A stretch of DNA of 35,686 bases from Planctomycetota bacterium (GTDB lineage Bacteria > Planctomycetota > JAJSAM01 > JAJVHW01), in the NCBI GenBank assembly GCA_021414065.1, contig JAIOPE010000180.1:1-35686 (forward strand), given 5' to 3'. The notes below the pieces were generated by a model. That model searched no databases, was not told where the DNA came from, and saw nothing but the letters and a program-made list of their open reading frames with translations. The position numbers and the translations under genes were made by a program. Position 1 is the first letter of the stretch. The number at the start of each line of letters is the position of its first letter. This document shows positions 11,101 to 18,522 of the stretch, in pieces.

Positions 11101-12553
11101 CGTCGGCGCGGGGATCGAATTCGACGCGAAGCGCCCCGGCGAAGCCGTCGCGCGGCTCACGGCTGACCTTGCGCCCGGGGTTTACGGACTTGGGATCGAC
11201 GGGCTCGGCGCCGCGCGCGTCGCGCCGCTACAGATGGTCGTCGATCCCGTGCCGCCGCGGTTCACGTCGATCGTCGTGAAGGACGCGCAGGGCCGCGTGG
11301 TCCCGACGGGCGGCTGGTGTCTCACGCAAGACGCCACCGTCGAAGTCGAGATGGAGGAACTCGCTCCCGCCTCGATCGCGCTCGAGGCCGCGCCGCCGGA
11401 GCAGGCGCCGCAGGCCGGCCGCTCGCGGTCGGTGTTCCGCCACCGGTTCGCGGCGCAGGGTGCGAACACGCTCAATCTGGCCGCCCGCGATCGGTCCGGG
11501 AACGACTCGCTGCCGACGACCGTCGTCGTCAACGCCGACTGGACCGCGCCGACGCTCGACCTTGCGTCGCCGCTCGCGGGCGACAAGATCGACGACGTCA
11601 CACCCGTCGTGTTCACCGGCCGTTGCAGCGAAGACGCATTCACACTGGTCGTGACCGGTCTGGCCGGGCCGCTCCAGCGCGACTTCGCGACTGCGTCGTT
11701 CTCCGGGCAGTGGACGTTGCCGAAGGGCGACCACACGCTGGTGGTCCAGGCCTTGGACCCGGCCGGTCACGCATCCGCGCCGGTCACGCTCGCCGTTCAT
11801 GTGGACCACGTCGCGGTCGAGCGAAAGCCCCAGATCACATGGACCAAAGGCGCGAACGTCGAGATGCGGAAGGTGGACCGCGGCGACGTCCTGATCGACC
11901 GTCTCACGCAACCGGTCGCTCTCGTGTACGTGGATCTCACGGAGGTCACGAACCGGCAATACCGGCTGTTCCTGGAAGCGTGCGCGGCGCAGAAGGGCGC
12001 GCGCTGCCCCTGGGATCACGCGGACCAACCGGCGTCGTGGAGCCACGTTCCGACCGCCGAGACCTGGAACGACCCGAAGTGGAACTCGGACGACCTGCCG
12101 GTCGTGAACGTCGCGTGGTGGGACGCCGTGGCGTTCGCCTCGTGGTCCGGCCGCCGGCTTCCGAGCGAGGGGGAGTGGGTGAAGGCGGCAGCCAAGTCCG
12201 ACGGCGAGCGCGGGCTCCGCGCATGGCCACCCATCCCGCAGGGCACTCCCTGGAAGGAAGGACTTCTCGCGACCGAGGAGATGACGAAGCAGAAGGGCCC
12301 GGTGGACGCCACGAAGGGCGGCGACGTCAGCCCCGCGGGCTGCCTGCACATGGGCGGTAACGTGAGCGAGTGGGTGGACCTTCCGTTCGCGAAGGACGGC
12401 GACCCGAAGACCGGCGTGCGCGGCGGCAGCTTCTGGTCGTCCAAGTTCGGCGCCGACATCGCGGGCGTTCCGACGAAGCCCTACGACCGCTCGTTCCGCG
12501 CGAAGACGATCGGGTTCCGTTGCGCGATTGACGCGTCCGAGGTGAGCCAGTGA
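8189..12553 (+). CDS. Transmembrane Ser/Thr protein kinase with extracytoplasmic Ig-like region and C-terminal FGE/SUMF1-like domain
   Basis: A 1454-residue protein from ATG 8189; an in-frame TTG at 8168 is a weaker alternative. Residues 1-280 are Pro/Ser/Thr/Asp-rich with a repeated acidic-x-x-Thr-Leu motif. The kinase domain is about 285-570: glycine loop GKGGMGEV, ATP-anchoring Lys315 (AIKVIK), catalytic Asp414 in HKDLKTDN and DFG Asp436. The usual HRD is HKD, so this is a non-RD-type catalytic loop. One membrane helix lies at about 593-611. Beta-rich repeats resembling bacterial Ig-like domains follow (NVTRTPFEF, RAGNESKREF, RSGNDSLPT). The C-terminus (about 1224-1451) is SUMF1/FGE-like, with LTEVTNRQYRLFLE, RRLPSEGEWVKAA, GGNVSEW, VRGGSFW and GFRCAID. 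The paired cysteines of true formylglycine-generating enzymes after RGGSF are absent, so ligand binding is more likely than catalysis. It is first in a six-gene overlapping block. Confidence 0.93.
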   Translation: MPDPRDDDEDLETLAGGGGGAQSGPKTPSADSSDTSAEDQATLAPESPSRTEAPTGEVPALDLESIAIPSRRATGSTSRGGAAGRGTPRPPGITRPPATPTVPAEGVGDDGAGGSAEDRATLAPTPSAPEPTPDDDRETLVSGAHAGLPASEIEPERNVGTEAGGFGTDVSRRGNTVSETRPDTTPARDDPEGATVVDAGLTDRQKALFGESSKAPSSSGMPHPTVADRAAGSATQRSQGPVPASKYSRGTARDPVVGTGAGRGTVGSGRAAPTILQEGQLIADRYELVRRLGKGGMGEVWQAKHTLLQGMRAIKVIKASISRDPSFRARFLSEGQTMMRVKHEGVVEVTDLDETRANRELFMVMEYLQGRTMHDAVRDEVKPLCADVRDAIRIYRALALGMQRIHDERIVHKDLKTDNVVLVKDAQGLEHPKVIDFGLAKRLEDKTEVPVAVGAADSIREGSNADLHTTLSGTLAYMAPEQFRGEASSFQSDIYSFGVMVYECFTKGEYPMPRGSLIEYMERHNDGKPPRQLAQARPDLDREMADLTDRCMAPTREARPASFTEIAEEMRLWLEAPERAARRKARILQVSGVSALVAVAVWGVFFQTGPAGVSNLTLARAGGGGDFQIRGERHYLPDGVLSDLVVSGEVSDGDVGTPSILVDGVQHAADLKIAAGADGKRKLAGSIDLNDLADGEHVLGFRAASGSDPARMRIVVDRKPPAISSVTVAGGRGIYTNDELPKLWVHVDDAQTELQSVQVTVPRSRETKSADRSADDPNRWTIQGVHDGDGEQTVQVRATDLAGNVTRTPFEFKFVRDTRAEEFDVAGLAATETVLQTREPSGNRLTVSSTEDVELKASFLRAGDRVPEERTFPFARQFDVPLRDIPVGGLAVTLTTTDRAGNESKREFGAKLVLDEATIEPADGRSAVRPGDAVVLKLHRSYPLPATTKLTAARVLEADGSPARDASPIALVGAGIEFDAKRPGEAVARLTADLAPGVYGLGIDGLGAARVAPLQMVVDPVPPRFTSIVVKDAQGRVVPTGGWCLTQDATVEVEMEELAPASIALEAAPPEQAPQAGRSRSVFRHRFAAQGANTLNLAARDRSGNDSLPTTVVVNADWTAPTLDLASPLAGDKIDDVTPVVFTGRCSEDAFTLVVTGLAGPLQRDFATASFSGQWTLPKGDHTLVVQALDPAGHASAPVTLAVHVDHVAVERKPQITWTKGANVEMRKVDRGDVLIDRLTQPVALVYVDLTEVTNRQYRLFLEACAAQKGARCPWDHADQPASWSHVPTAETWNDPKWNSDDLPVVNVAWWDAVAFASWSGRRLPSEGEWVKAAAKSDGERGLRAWPPIPQGTPWKEGLLATEEMTKQKGPVDATKGGDVSPAGCLHMGGNVSEWVDLPFAKDGDPKTGVRGGSFWSSKFGADIAGVPTKPYDRSFRAKTIGFRCAIDASEVSQ

Positions 12554-13590
12554 GACGCGTTGGTCGGAGTGCGAGTGTCGGCGCGTGGTCGATCGCGGCC
12601 GCGTTGGGCGCCGCGTCGGCCGGCGGATGCGCATCGCAGAAGGCGGATCCGACTCCTCGGCAGCCATACAAGGTCGTCCTGCTCCCGGTCGAGGGCGCGG
12701 CGCGCGCCCTCGCTGCGCAGGCCGGCACAGACGACGCAGCGGGCGAGATGGTCCCACTCGCGATGACGCCCGAGGAACTCGGGGCTCACGTGGCGGCCGG
12801 CGTGCGCGCGTCGAATGCGTTCAGCCAGATCATCGACGCACCGGAGAGCGTGCGAGCCGCGGGCGGCGCGTTCGCGGGCGACGAACTGACGGCGGCCGCC
12901 GACTTCGCGCGCCGATCCGACGCGGACCTCATCCTGCGGGTCACCGTGAAGTCGGCCCGCATCCGCGACCTCGGCAACAACTCGAGCACGTTCTGGTCCA
13001 CGTTCACCTGGTTCATGCTGCCGCTGCCGGTCTGGGCCGTGGACGACCGCACGTACGACACGAATCTCGCGATCGAGGCGGCCCTCTACGAGCCCCGCGA
13101 CACGGCGAAGCCGACCGCGTCCGTCGTCGCGGCATCGGGCGAGCAGAAGCTGGATCTCTGGGACCGCGGGCTCTCGGTGTGGGTGCCGATCGTCCCGCCT
13201 GCGTTCCTCGCCGGCAACATGAAGACCGTGAGCGAGACGGTCACGGAACTCGCGATGGAGCAGGTCATGAAGAAGCTCGTGGACGAGCTTCGCAAGCGCG
13301 AGATCCCGGCGCGCTTCGAGCTGTCCGTCGCGCCGTCGGGCGACGCGGTCGCCATCGTGGTCGGCACGCGCCGGCAGCTCCGGTCGATCGACGTGTTCGC
13401 CGACGGCAAACTCGTGAAGTCGTGGGCGGAGACCGATCTCGTGCCGGAGAAGGACTCGACCGACGAGCGTCACGTCTATCGTCGGAGCGTGCCGGCCGCA
13501 CCCGGCGCACGGAGCGAGGTGCGGGTCGTGGCGGAAGACGAATCGGGCGGGCGCGAAGTGCGGACGATCCTGCTGGGAGGCGGCAAGTGA
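12550..13590 (+). CDS. Putative lipoprotein of unknown function (possible CsgG/TolB-N-like fold)
   Basis: A 346-residue protein starting at GTG 12550, which overlaps the kinase stop (GTGA). GAGGTGA lies 5 bases upstream and supports this start. The N-terminus is basic then hydrophobic and ends in SAGGC (Cys27), a plausible but imperfect lipobox. The mature part begins YKVVLLPVEG, followed by helix/strand sequence including SDADLILRVTVKSARI. That layout resembles lipoproteins with a TolB-N/CsgG-like fold, but this is inference. A later segment contains TFTWFMLPLPVWAVDDRTYDT. The last third has a short strand-rich region like a small extracellular domain. No catalytic motif is evident. Its position between a membrane kinase and surface-type proteins suggests an envelope role. 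Confidence 0.85.
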   Translation: MRRVGRSASVGAWSIAAALGAASAGGCASQKADPTPRQPYKVVLLPVEGAARALAAQAGTDDAAGEMVPLAMTPEELGAHVAAGVRASNAFSQIIDAPESVRAAGGAFAGDELTAAADFARRSDADLILRVTVKSARIRDLGNNSSTFWSTFTWFMLPLPVWAVDDRTYDTNLAIEAALYEPRDTAKPTASVVAASGEQKLDLWDRGLSVWVPIVPPAFLAGNMKTVSETVTELAMEQVMKKLVDELRKREIPARFELSVAPSGDAVAIVVGTRRQLRSIDVFADGKLVKSWAETDLVPEKDSTDERHVYRRSVPAAPGARSEVRVVAEDESGGREVRTILLGGGK

Positions 13591-14786
13591 CGCGCTCGGC
13601 TCATCGTTCGATGGTCGCCGCATTGGTCGCCGTCGTCGCGGCGGTTGTGCTCGCGGCGCCGGCGCACGCGAGGACCACCACGTCGCCCGGCGCGATCCTC
13701 CGGTTCCCGTCCGGCGCGGTGCCCGACGCGAACGCGCTCGCGGCGGCGCTCTCCGATCCATCGGTGGGAACGATCATCTTCGAGAAGGGCCTGAACTCGT
13801 TCACGTCGTCGGTGACGATCTTCCGGCGCACGGGCGTGACGCTGTGCGGGGCCACGTCGAAGTCCGGCGACACGATCATCGAGACGTCCGGCACCGTGGG
13901 TGTCCTGCTCGACGAGAGCAGCGACATCACGATCCGCGGTCTCACGATTCGTTCCACCGCTGCGGCGGGCGAGGCGGTGCGCCTCCAGGCGGTGCGTTCG
14001 AGCAGCGTCGAGGGATTCGTCCGCAACGTGTCGGTCCGCAACTGCCACCTCGAGGCGTTCGTGCCGCTGCGGGGCACGGTCCGCGCGAGCGGTCTCGACG
14101 TCGCCGACTCCACGCTCGAAGTCACGCGCGCCGGCGGCGCCGGCGTCCTTTGGGAGGACGGCCCGAACCTGCTCGTCACGCGCACGAAGTTCACGTGCTC
14201 GGCGAGCGACTTCGCGACCGCGGGCGTGCTCGTTCGCGGCGCGCTCGTGGCCGAGTCCGAAGGGGACCGCGCGCGGTCCGTGATCCTCACGCGGAACACG
14301 GTCCAGGGCGACTTCGCGACCGGGTTCGACCTGGCCGACGTCGTGGACACGCGCATCCTGCGCAATCGGTTCACCTTCTCCACGACGACGTACACCGGCG
14401 ACGGCGGCCGCGCGGCGATCGCCGTGCGCCGCCAGGCCGCGTCCGCGCTCACGGAGGACTTCGAGATCCGCTCGAACAAGGTCCGAGGCGCCCACACCGG
14501 CGTCTATCTGCTCAACACCGGTGCGGGGAAGGTGATCGGGAACGACCTCCGCGGCTGCGGATCGCCGCTGGCCGACACGAGGTTCTCCGACACCGGTTGC
14601 GCGATCCGTCTCTCGCTGTTCGGCCCGAACTGCGACATCCGCATCGACGGAAACGACCTGCGGGGCCTCCAGTCGGCGGCCGGTGCCGCCGCTGCGGTCG
14701 TGTCCCCTCCGGGGAACGCGCCGCTCTGCTTCGACGACGGTGTGACGAATCGGATCGACGCCGGAAGGAACCTGTACCAGCCATGA
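13587..14786 (+). CDS. Secreted right-handed parallel beta-helix repeat protein
   Basis: A 399-residue protein starting at GTG 13587, which overlaps the preceding stop (GTGA) and has GGAGG 6 bases upstream. An in-frame ATG at 13611 is a less likely start. It has a Sec signal peptide (MVAALVAVVAAVVLAAPAHA). The body repeats strand-turn units of the pectate-lyase/NosD-like parallel beta-helix type: VTLCGATSKSGDTIIE, ITIRGLTIRS, VSVRNCHLEAF, ILTRNTVQGDF, TRILRNRFTF, FEIRSNKVRGAHTGVYLLN, KVIGNDLRGCG and IRIDGNDLRGLQ. Such folds bind or cleave polysaccharides or act as surface scaffolds. I see no catalytic signature that decides between these. The last codons overlap the start of the NHL-repeat gene. 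Confidence 0.88.
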   Translation: MTRSAHRSMVAALVAVVAAVVLAAPAHARTTTSPGAILRFPSGAVPDANALAAALSDPSVGTIIFEKGLNSFTSSVTIFRRTGVTLCGATSKSGDTIIETSGTVGVLLDESSDITIRGLTIRSTAAAGEAVRLQAVRSSSVEGFVRNVSVRNCHLEAFVPLRGTVRASGLDVADSTLEVTRAGGAGVLWEDGPNLLVTRTKFTCSASDFATAGVLVRGALVAESEGDRARSVILTRNTVQGDFATGFDLADVVDTRILRNRFTFSTTTYTGDGGRAAIAVRRQAASALTEDFEIRSNKVRGAHTGVYLLNTGAGKVIGNDLRGCGSPLADTRFSDTGCAIRLSLFGPNCDIRIDGNDLRGLQSAAGAAAAVVSPPGNAPLCFDDGVTNRIDAGRNLYQP

Positions 14787-17719
14787 AACCTGCGATCCGG
14801 GCTGCGAGGCTTCTCCCGCTGGCGCTGCTCGCGGCCTCGTGCGGCGTCGGCGGCATGCTCGCCGCGTCGGGCGGGGGCGGGGGCGGGGGCGGCGGAAGTT
14901 CCAACCCGCTTCCGCCGCCGCAGGTGATCGTCGCGTCGCCGACGGACCCTGCGGTGTCGAACCTGGTGACGTTCTCGTACGTCCTGCGCGACGACCAGGT
15001 GAAGCGCGAGTCGAAGGACGGGCCCGCGGGCGGTGCGGACGACCCGCGCGTCCGCATCCACGCCCAGTGGCAGTCGGCTCCGCCGCCCGTCGGCGCAGAG
15101 GACACCTGGTTCGAGATGAGCCGCGCAGAAGAGACGCAGGGCGACGGCGTTCGCGCGCTGTCGCTCGGCCAGCACACGTTCGTCTGGAACACGCTGCCCG
15201 ACCTGGGCGGGGCGCAAGCGCGGTTCAAGGTGCACGTACGCGTGCTCGCCGAGTACGAGGAGACCGCCGGGCTGAAGCGCCGCTTCCGCTCGCGCGTCGA
15301 AGAGTTCACGATCGACAACCGTTACGCGGGGACGATCCTCGGCGCCGACGTGCAGCCGCCCACCGACGTGGACACGTTCCCGGTGGACCTTCGCCCCGAC
15401 GGCGACGGGTTCCTCGTCGCAGACTTCGGCGCGAACGTCGTCGAACGCGTTGACTCGGCCGGCCTGATCCGCCGCTACCTCGGCTTCGGAGTTCCCGGCG
15501 ACACCGTCGGCACCGGTAAGTCGCCGGGCGTCGCGCGGCTGCAGACGCTGATCGGCCTCGAGACCGACCCCTTCGGCAACCTGTACACGAACCACAGCAA
15601 CTCGATCCTCGTGACGAACCGGAACGGCGCGCCGATCCACTTCGGCGGACTGCTCGTGCCGGCGTTCACGGTGGTCCGCGCTGCGGCGTCGCTCCAGGAC
15701 GCGCGCGACGTCCGCTTCCACCCGTCGGGCGCGCTGCTGTTCCTCGACCAGGGCACGCAACTCGTCGCGTTCAATCCGCGCGAGCCGGGCGCGCCGGGCT
15801 CGCTCCCGATCGTGCTGGCGGGGGTTTCGATCGCTCCCGGTGCGAGCGCCACCATTGCAGGCGGGGGAGCAACCACCGCCGACGAAGTCGCATCGACTGC
15901 CGCCGAACTGACCGACGCGGTCGGTGTCGGGATCGGTCCGGACGGCGAGATCTACGTGGTCGAGCGCGGCCCGTCGCGCGTTCGCGTCGTCAACCCCGGC
16001 ACCACGAACGTGGTCATCGCGGGCGTGCCGCTCGCGCCCGGCGCGATCCGCACCGTGGCCGGCGACGGCACGCCCGGATTCTCCGGAGACGACGGCGCGG
16101 CGGCGTCGGCACAGCTCCGTTCGCCTGGCGCGATCGACGTGACGCCGGCGCGCGGCCTGTTCATCGCAGACACGCTGAACGTGCGCGTGCGCCTCGTCAA
16201 TCTCGGCGCATCCGCCATGACGTTCGCCGAGGCGACGGTGCTTCCCGGCAACATCGGGACCGTGGCGGGAGGCGGCACGGGCGGCGTCGGCAGCAAGGCC
16301 CGCGAGATTCAACTCGCGATCCCGAACGCCCTTGCGCTCGACGCGAACTCGAACTTGCTCGTGGCCGACGAGCGGACGGTCATCCTCGTGAATGGCGGCA
16401 CTGCGGCCGTCACGTCCTACGGGAAGACCGCGGGCGCCGCTCGCACCGCCCGTGTCTACGACGCCTCGCGCCGCGGCGGCGTCCCGCTCACCGAACCGCG
16501 CGCGCTGCACTCGTCGTCGCCGACGGAGCTCTTCTTCACCGACCGCGCGACGATCCGCGTGATGAACCTCGGGCGCGACGAGCGCACGTTCGGCGGCGAA
16601 GCCGCGGCGCCCGGAGCTTCGTCGATCATCGGCGGCGGCTCGGTGCCCGGCTTCGGCGGCGACGGCGGTTCGGCGCGCGGCGCGGCGTTCGCGAACCCGT
16701 CGGGACTCGCTACGCAGGGCTCGCGGCGGCTCTTCGTGGCCGACACCGGCAACCAGCGCATCCGCCTCCTGAACCTGGGCGACCCGCGCCTCCCGACATC
16801 GGAGACCGAGACGTATCTCGGGAAGACGATCGCCCCCGGCAACGTGGACACGATCGTCGGCGGCGGCCCCTCCGGGCAACTCGCCGACGGCGACGGCGGC
16901 CCCGCGGCGTCCGCGTCGCTGCTCGGCCCCGAAGGCGTCGCGATCGGGCCGGACGGTCTCGTCTGGATCTGCGACACCGGCCACCACCGCATTCGCGTCG
17001 CGAACCCGGGTCTGGACGCCGTCACCGTGAACGGCATCACCGTCGGCGCCGGAAGCGTGCAGACGATCGTCGGCAACGGCACGAGCGGGTTCACCGCCGA
17101 CGGCGCCGGTCCGTGGCGGACCTCCGAACCGTCGTGTGTCGTGCTCGACAATCAGGGCGTCGTCTACTTCGGCGAGCGCGGCAACGCCCGCATCCGTGCG
17201 CTCAATGTCACCGGCGCGACCGTCACGCGCGCGGGTCTCACGATCGCCTCCGGAGCGATCCGCACGCTGGTCGGCACGGGAGTTCCCGGCAACGGCGGCG
17301 ACGGTGGCGACGGCCCGTCGGCCCAGATCCGTTCGCCGCGAGCGCTCTTCGTGCAGTCGCGACTCGACGCCACGGCGGTCGCGCTCTACTTCTCCGACGA
17401 GGACTCGCACGTCGTTCGGATGCTCAACCTCACCACGGCCGACGACCTCGCGCTCGCGATCGACTTCGACGGCCGCGTGACGACCACGATCCCCGCCGCG
17501 AGCATCTACACGGTCGCAGGCGGCCCGAACACGCCCGGATTCAACAACCCGGGTGCGTTCTCGGGCGACGGCGAGATCGCGGAGCGCGTGCGGTTCAACG
17601 CGCCGTTCGGGATCGCCGTGACGACCGCCGACGGGCAGCCCGCGCACTTCTTCGTCGGCGACCGCAGAAACGACCGCGTCCGTCGCTTCGGCGCGCCGCC
17701 GCTCGTGAAGACGAACTGA
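14783..17719 (+). CDS. NHL-repeat beta-propeller lipoprotein
   Basis: A 978-residue protein from ATG 14783, overlapping the previous stop (ATGA). It has a signal peptide ending in LLAASC (Cys20), so it is probably lipid-anchored, followed by a nine-glycine run at about residues 30-38. Residues about 45-175 are a beta-rich domain. After that come NHL-type propeller strands, such as GLFIADTLNVRVRLVNLG, LFVADTGNQRIRLLNLG and VWICDTGHHRIRVANPG. Each blade is separated by a second motif, of the form N-P/L-G-x-V-T-x-x-G-x-x-x-x-PG-x-I-x-T-V-A-G-x-G. At least six such composite units can be read. NHL propellers mediate protein or ligand binding. Nothing suggests an enzyme. Its place between a beta-helix protein and an ABC transporter suggests a surface assembly. 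Confidence 0.9.
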   Translation: MKPAIRAARLLPLALLAASCGVGGMLAASGGGGGGGGGSSNPLPPPQVIVASPTDPAVSNLVTFSYVLRDDQVKRESKDGPAGGADDPRVRIHAQWQSAPPPVGAEDTWFEMSRAEETQGDGVRALSLGQHTFVWNTLPDLGGAQARFKVHVRVLAEYEETAGLKRRFRSRVEEFTIDNRYAGTILGADVQPPTDVDTFPVDLRPDGDGFLVADFGANVVERVDSAGLIRRYLGFGVPGDTVGTGKSPGVARLQTLIGLETDPFGNLYTNHSNSILVTNRNGAPIHFGGLLVPAFTVVRAAASLQDARDVRFHPSGALLFLDQGTQLVAFNPREPGAPGSLPIVLAGVSIAPGASATIAGGGATTADEVASTAAELTDAVGVGIGPDGEIYVVERGPSRVRVVNPGTTNVVIAGVPLAPGAIRTVAGDGTPGFSGDDGAAASAQLRSPGAIDVTPARGLFIADTLNVRVRLVNLGASAMTFAEATVLPGNIGTVAGGGTGGVGSKAREIQLAIPNALALDANSNLLVADERTVILVNGGTAAVTSYGKTAGAARTARVYDASRRGGVPLTEPRALHSSSPTELFFTDRATIRVMNLGRDERTFGGEAAAPGASSIIGGGSVPGFGGDGGSARGAAFANPSGLATQGSRRLFVADTGNQRIRLLNLGDPRLPTSETETYLGKTIAPGNVDTIVGGGPSGQLADGDGGPAASASLLGPEGVAIGPDGLVWICDTGHHRIRVANPGLDAVTVNGITVGAGSVQTIVGNGTSGFTADGAGPWRTSEPSCVVLDNQGVVYFGERGNARIRALNVTGATVTRAGLTIASGAIRTLVGTGVPGNGGDGGDGPSAQIRSPRALFVQSRLDATAVALYFSDEDSHVVRMLNLTTADDLALAIDFDGRVTTTIPAASIYTVAGGPNTPGFNNPGAFSGDGEIAERVRFNAPFGIAVTTADGQPAHFFVGDRRNDRVRRFGAPPLVKTN
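14872..14895 (+). repeat. Short CGGGGG tandem tract encoding polyglycine
   Basis: Three tandem copies of CGGGGG followed by CGGCGG, encoding a Gly run just after the lipobox of the NHL-repeat lipoprotein. The unit is 6 bp, so slippage would change length by two glycines without breaking the frame. The runs of five G could also form a G-quadruplex on the coding strand. Confidence 0.8.
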
Positions 17720-18522
17720 TGCTGCGCGTCCAGGATCTGCACAAGATCTACGGCGACCGACCCGCCGTCGCCGGACTGTCGTTCGACGTGGGCGCCGGCG
17801 AGATCCTCGGACTCGTGGGGCCGAACGGCGCGGGCAAGACCACCACGATGCGCATCGTCGCCGGCGTGCTGCCCGCGACGTCCGGCTCGGTGAGCGTCGC
17901 CGGATTCGACGTCCGGTCGCAGGCGCTCGATGCGAAGCGCCGCATCGCGCTCGTGCCCGACGACCCGAACCTGTTCGGAAACCTCACGGTCGGTGAGCAC
18001 ATCGAGTTCACCTCGCAGGTCTACGGTCTCGCTGCGGGTTGGCGCGAACGCGGCGACGCGCTCCTCGCGGAGATGGAGTTGACGGAGCGGAAGGACGATC
18101 TCGCGAGCGAACTCTCGCGCGGGATGCGGCAGAAGGTCGCGATCGCCTGCGCGCTGCTCCACGAGCCCACGCTGCTCATGCTCGACGAGCCGTTGACGGG
18201 CCTCGACCCGCGCGGCATCCGCACGCTCTACTCGACGCTGCGGCGGCGCGCGGAGTCCGGGGCGGCGGTGGTGGTGTCGAGCCATCTGCTCGGCCAGATC
18301 GAGGGGCTCTGTTCGCGGTTCCTCATCCTCGCGACGGGCCGGAAACTCTTCGACGGCACGAAGGACGGCATCCGCGGCCAGCTCGGCTCGCTGCACGCCG
18401 ACGCCACGCTCGAGGAGATCTTCTTCCAGGCGACAGAGGGCAGCGTGCCGGCGCCGGTGTCCACGCATCCCGCCGCAGAGGCGCCGCCGATCCCAGCGCC
18501 GCCGGAGCCGCCCGCCCCGTGA
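17719..18522 (+). CDS. ABC transporter ATP-binding protein
   Basis: A 267-residue nucleotide-binding subunit. The ATG at 17719 shares one base with the NHL-gene stop (TGATG). Walker A is GPNGAGKTT (about residues 34-42), the signature is LSRGMRQK, Walker B with its catalytic Glu is LLMLDEP and the switch His is in SSHLLG. The atypical LSRGM signature and the CcmA/NatA-like layout ([16 protein letters not shown]) are characteristic of ABC-2 type exporter ATPases. The last 30 residues are Pro/Ala-rich and unlike the family core. It would energise the permease encoded immediately downstream. The substrate cannot be told from sequence. Confidence 0.95.
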   Translation: MLRVQDLHKIYGDRPAVAGLSFDVGAGEILGLVGPNGAGKTTTMRIVAGVLPATSGSVSVAGFDVRSQALDAKRRIALVPDDPNLFGNLTVGEHIEFTSQVYGLAAGWRERGDALLAEMELTERKDDLASELSRGMRQKVAIACALLHEPTLLMLDEPLTGLDPRGIRTLYSTLRRRAESGAAVVVSSHLLGQIEGLCSRFLILATGRKLFDGTKDGIRGQLGSLHADATLEEIFFQATEGSVPAPVSTHPAAEAPPIPAPPEPPAP

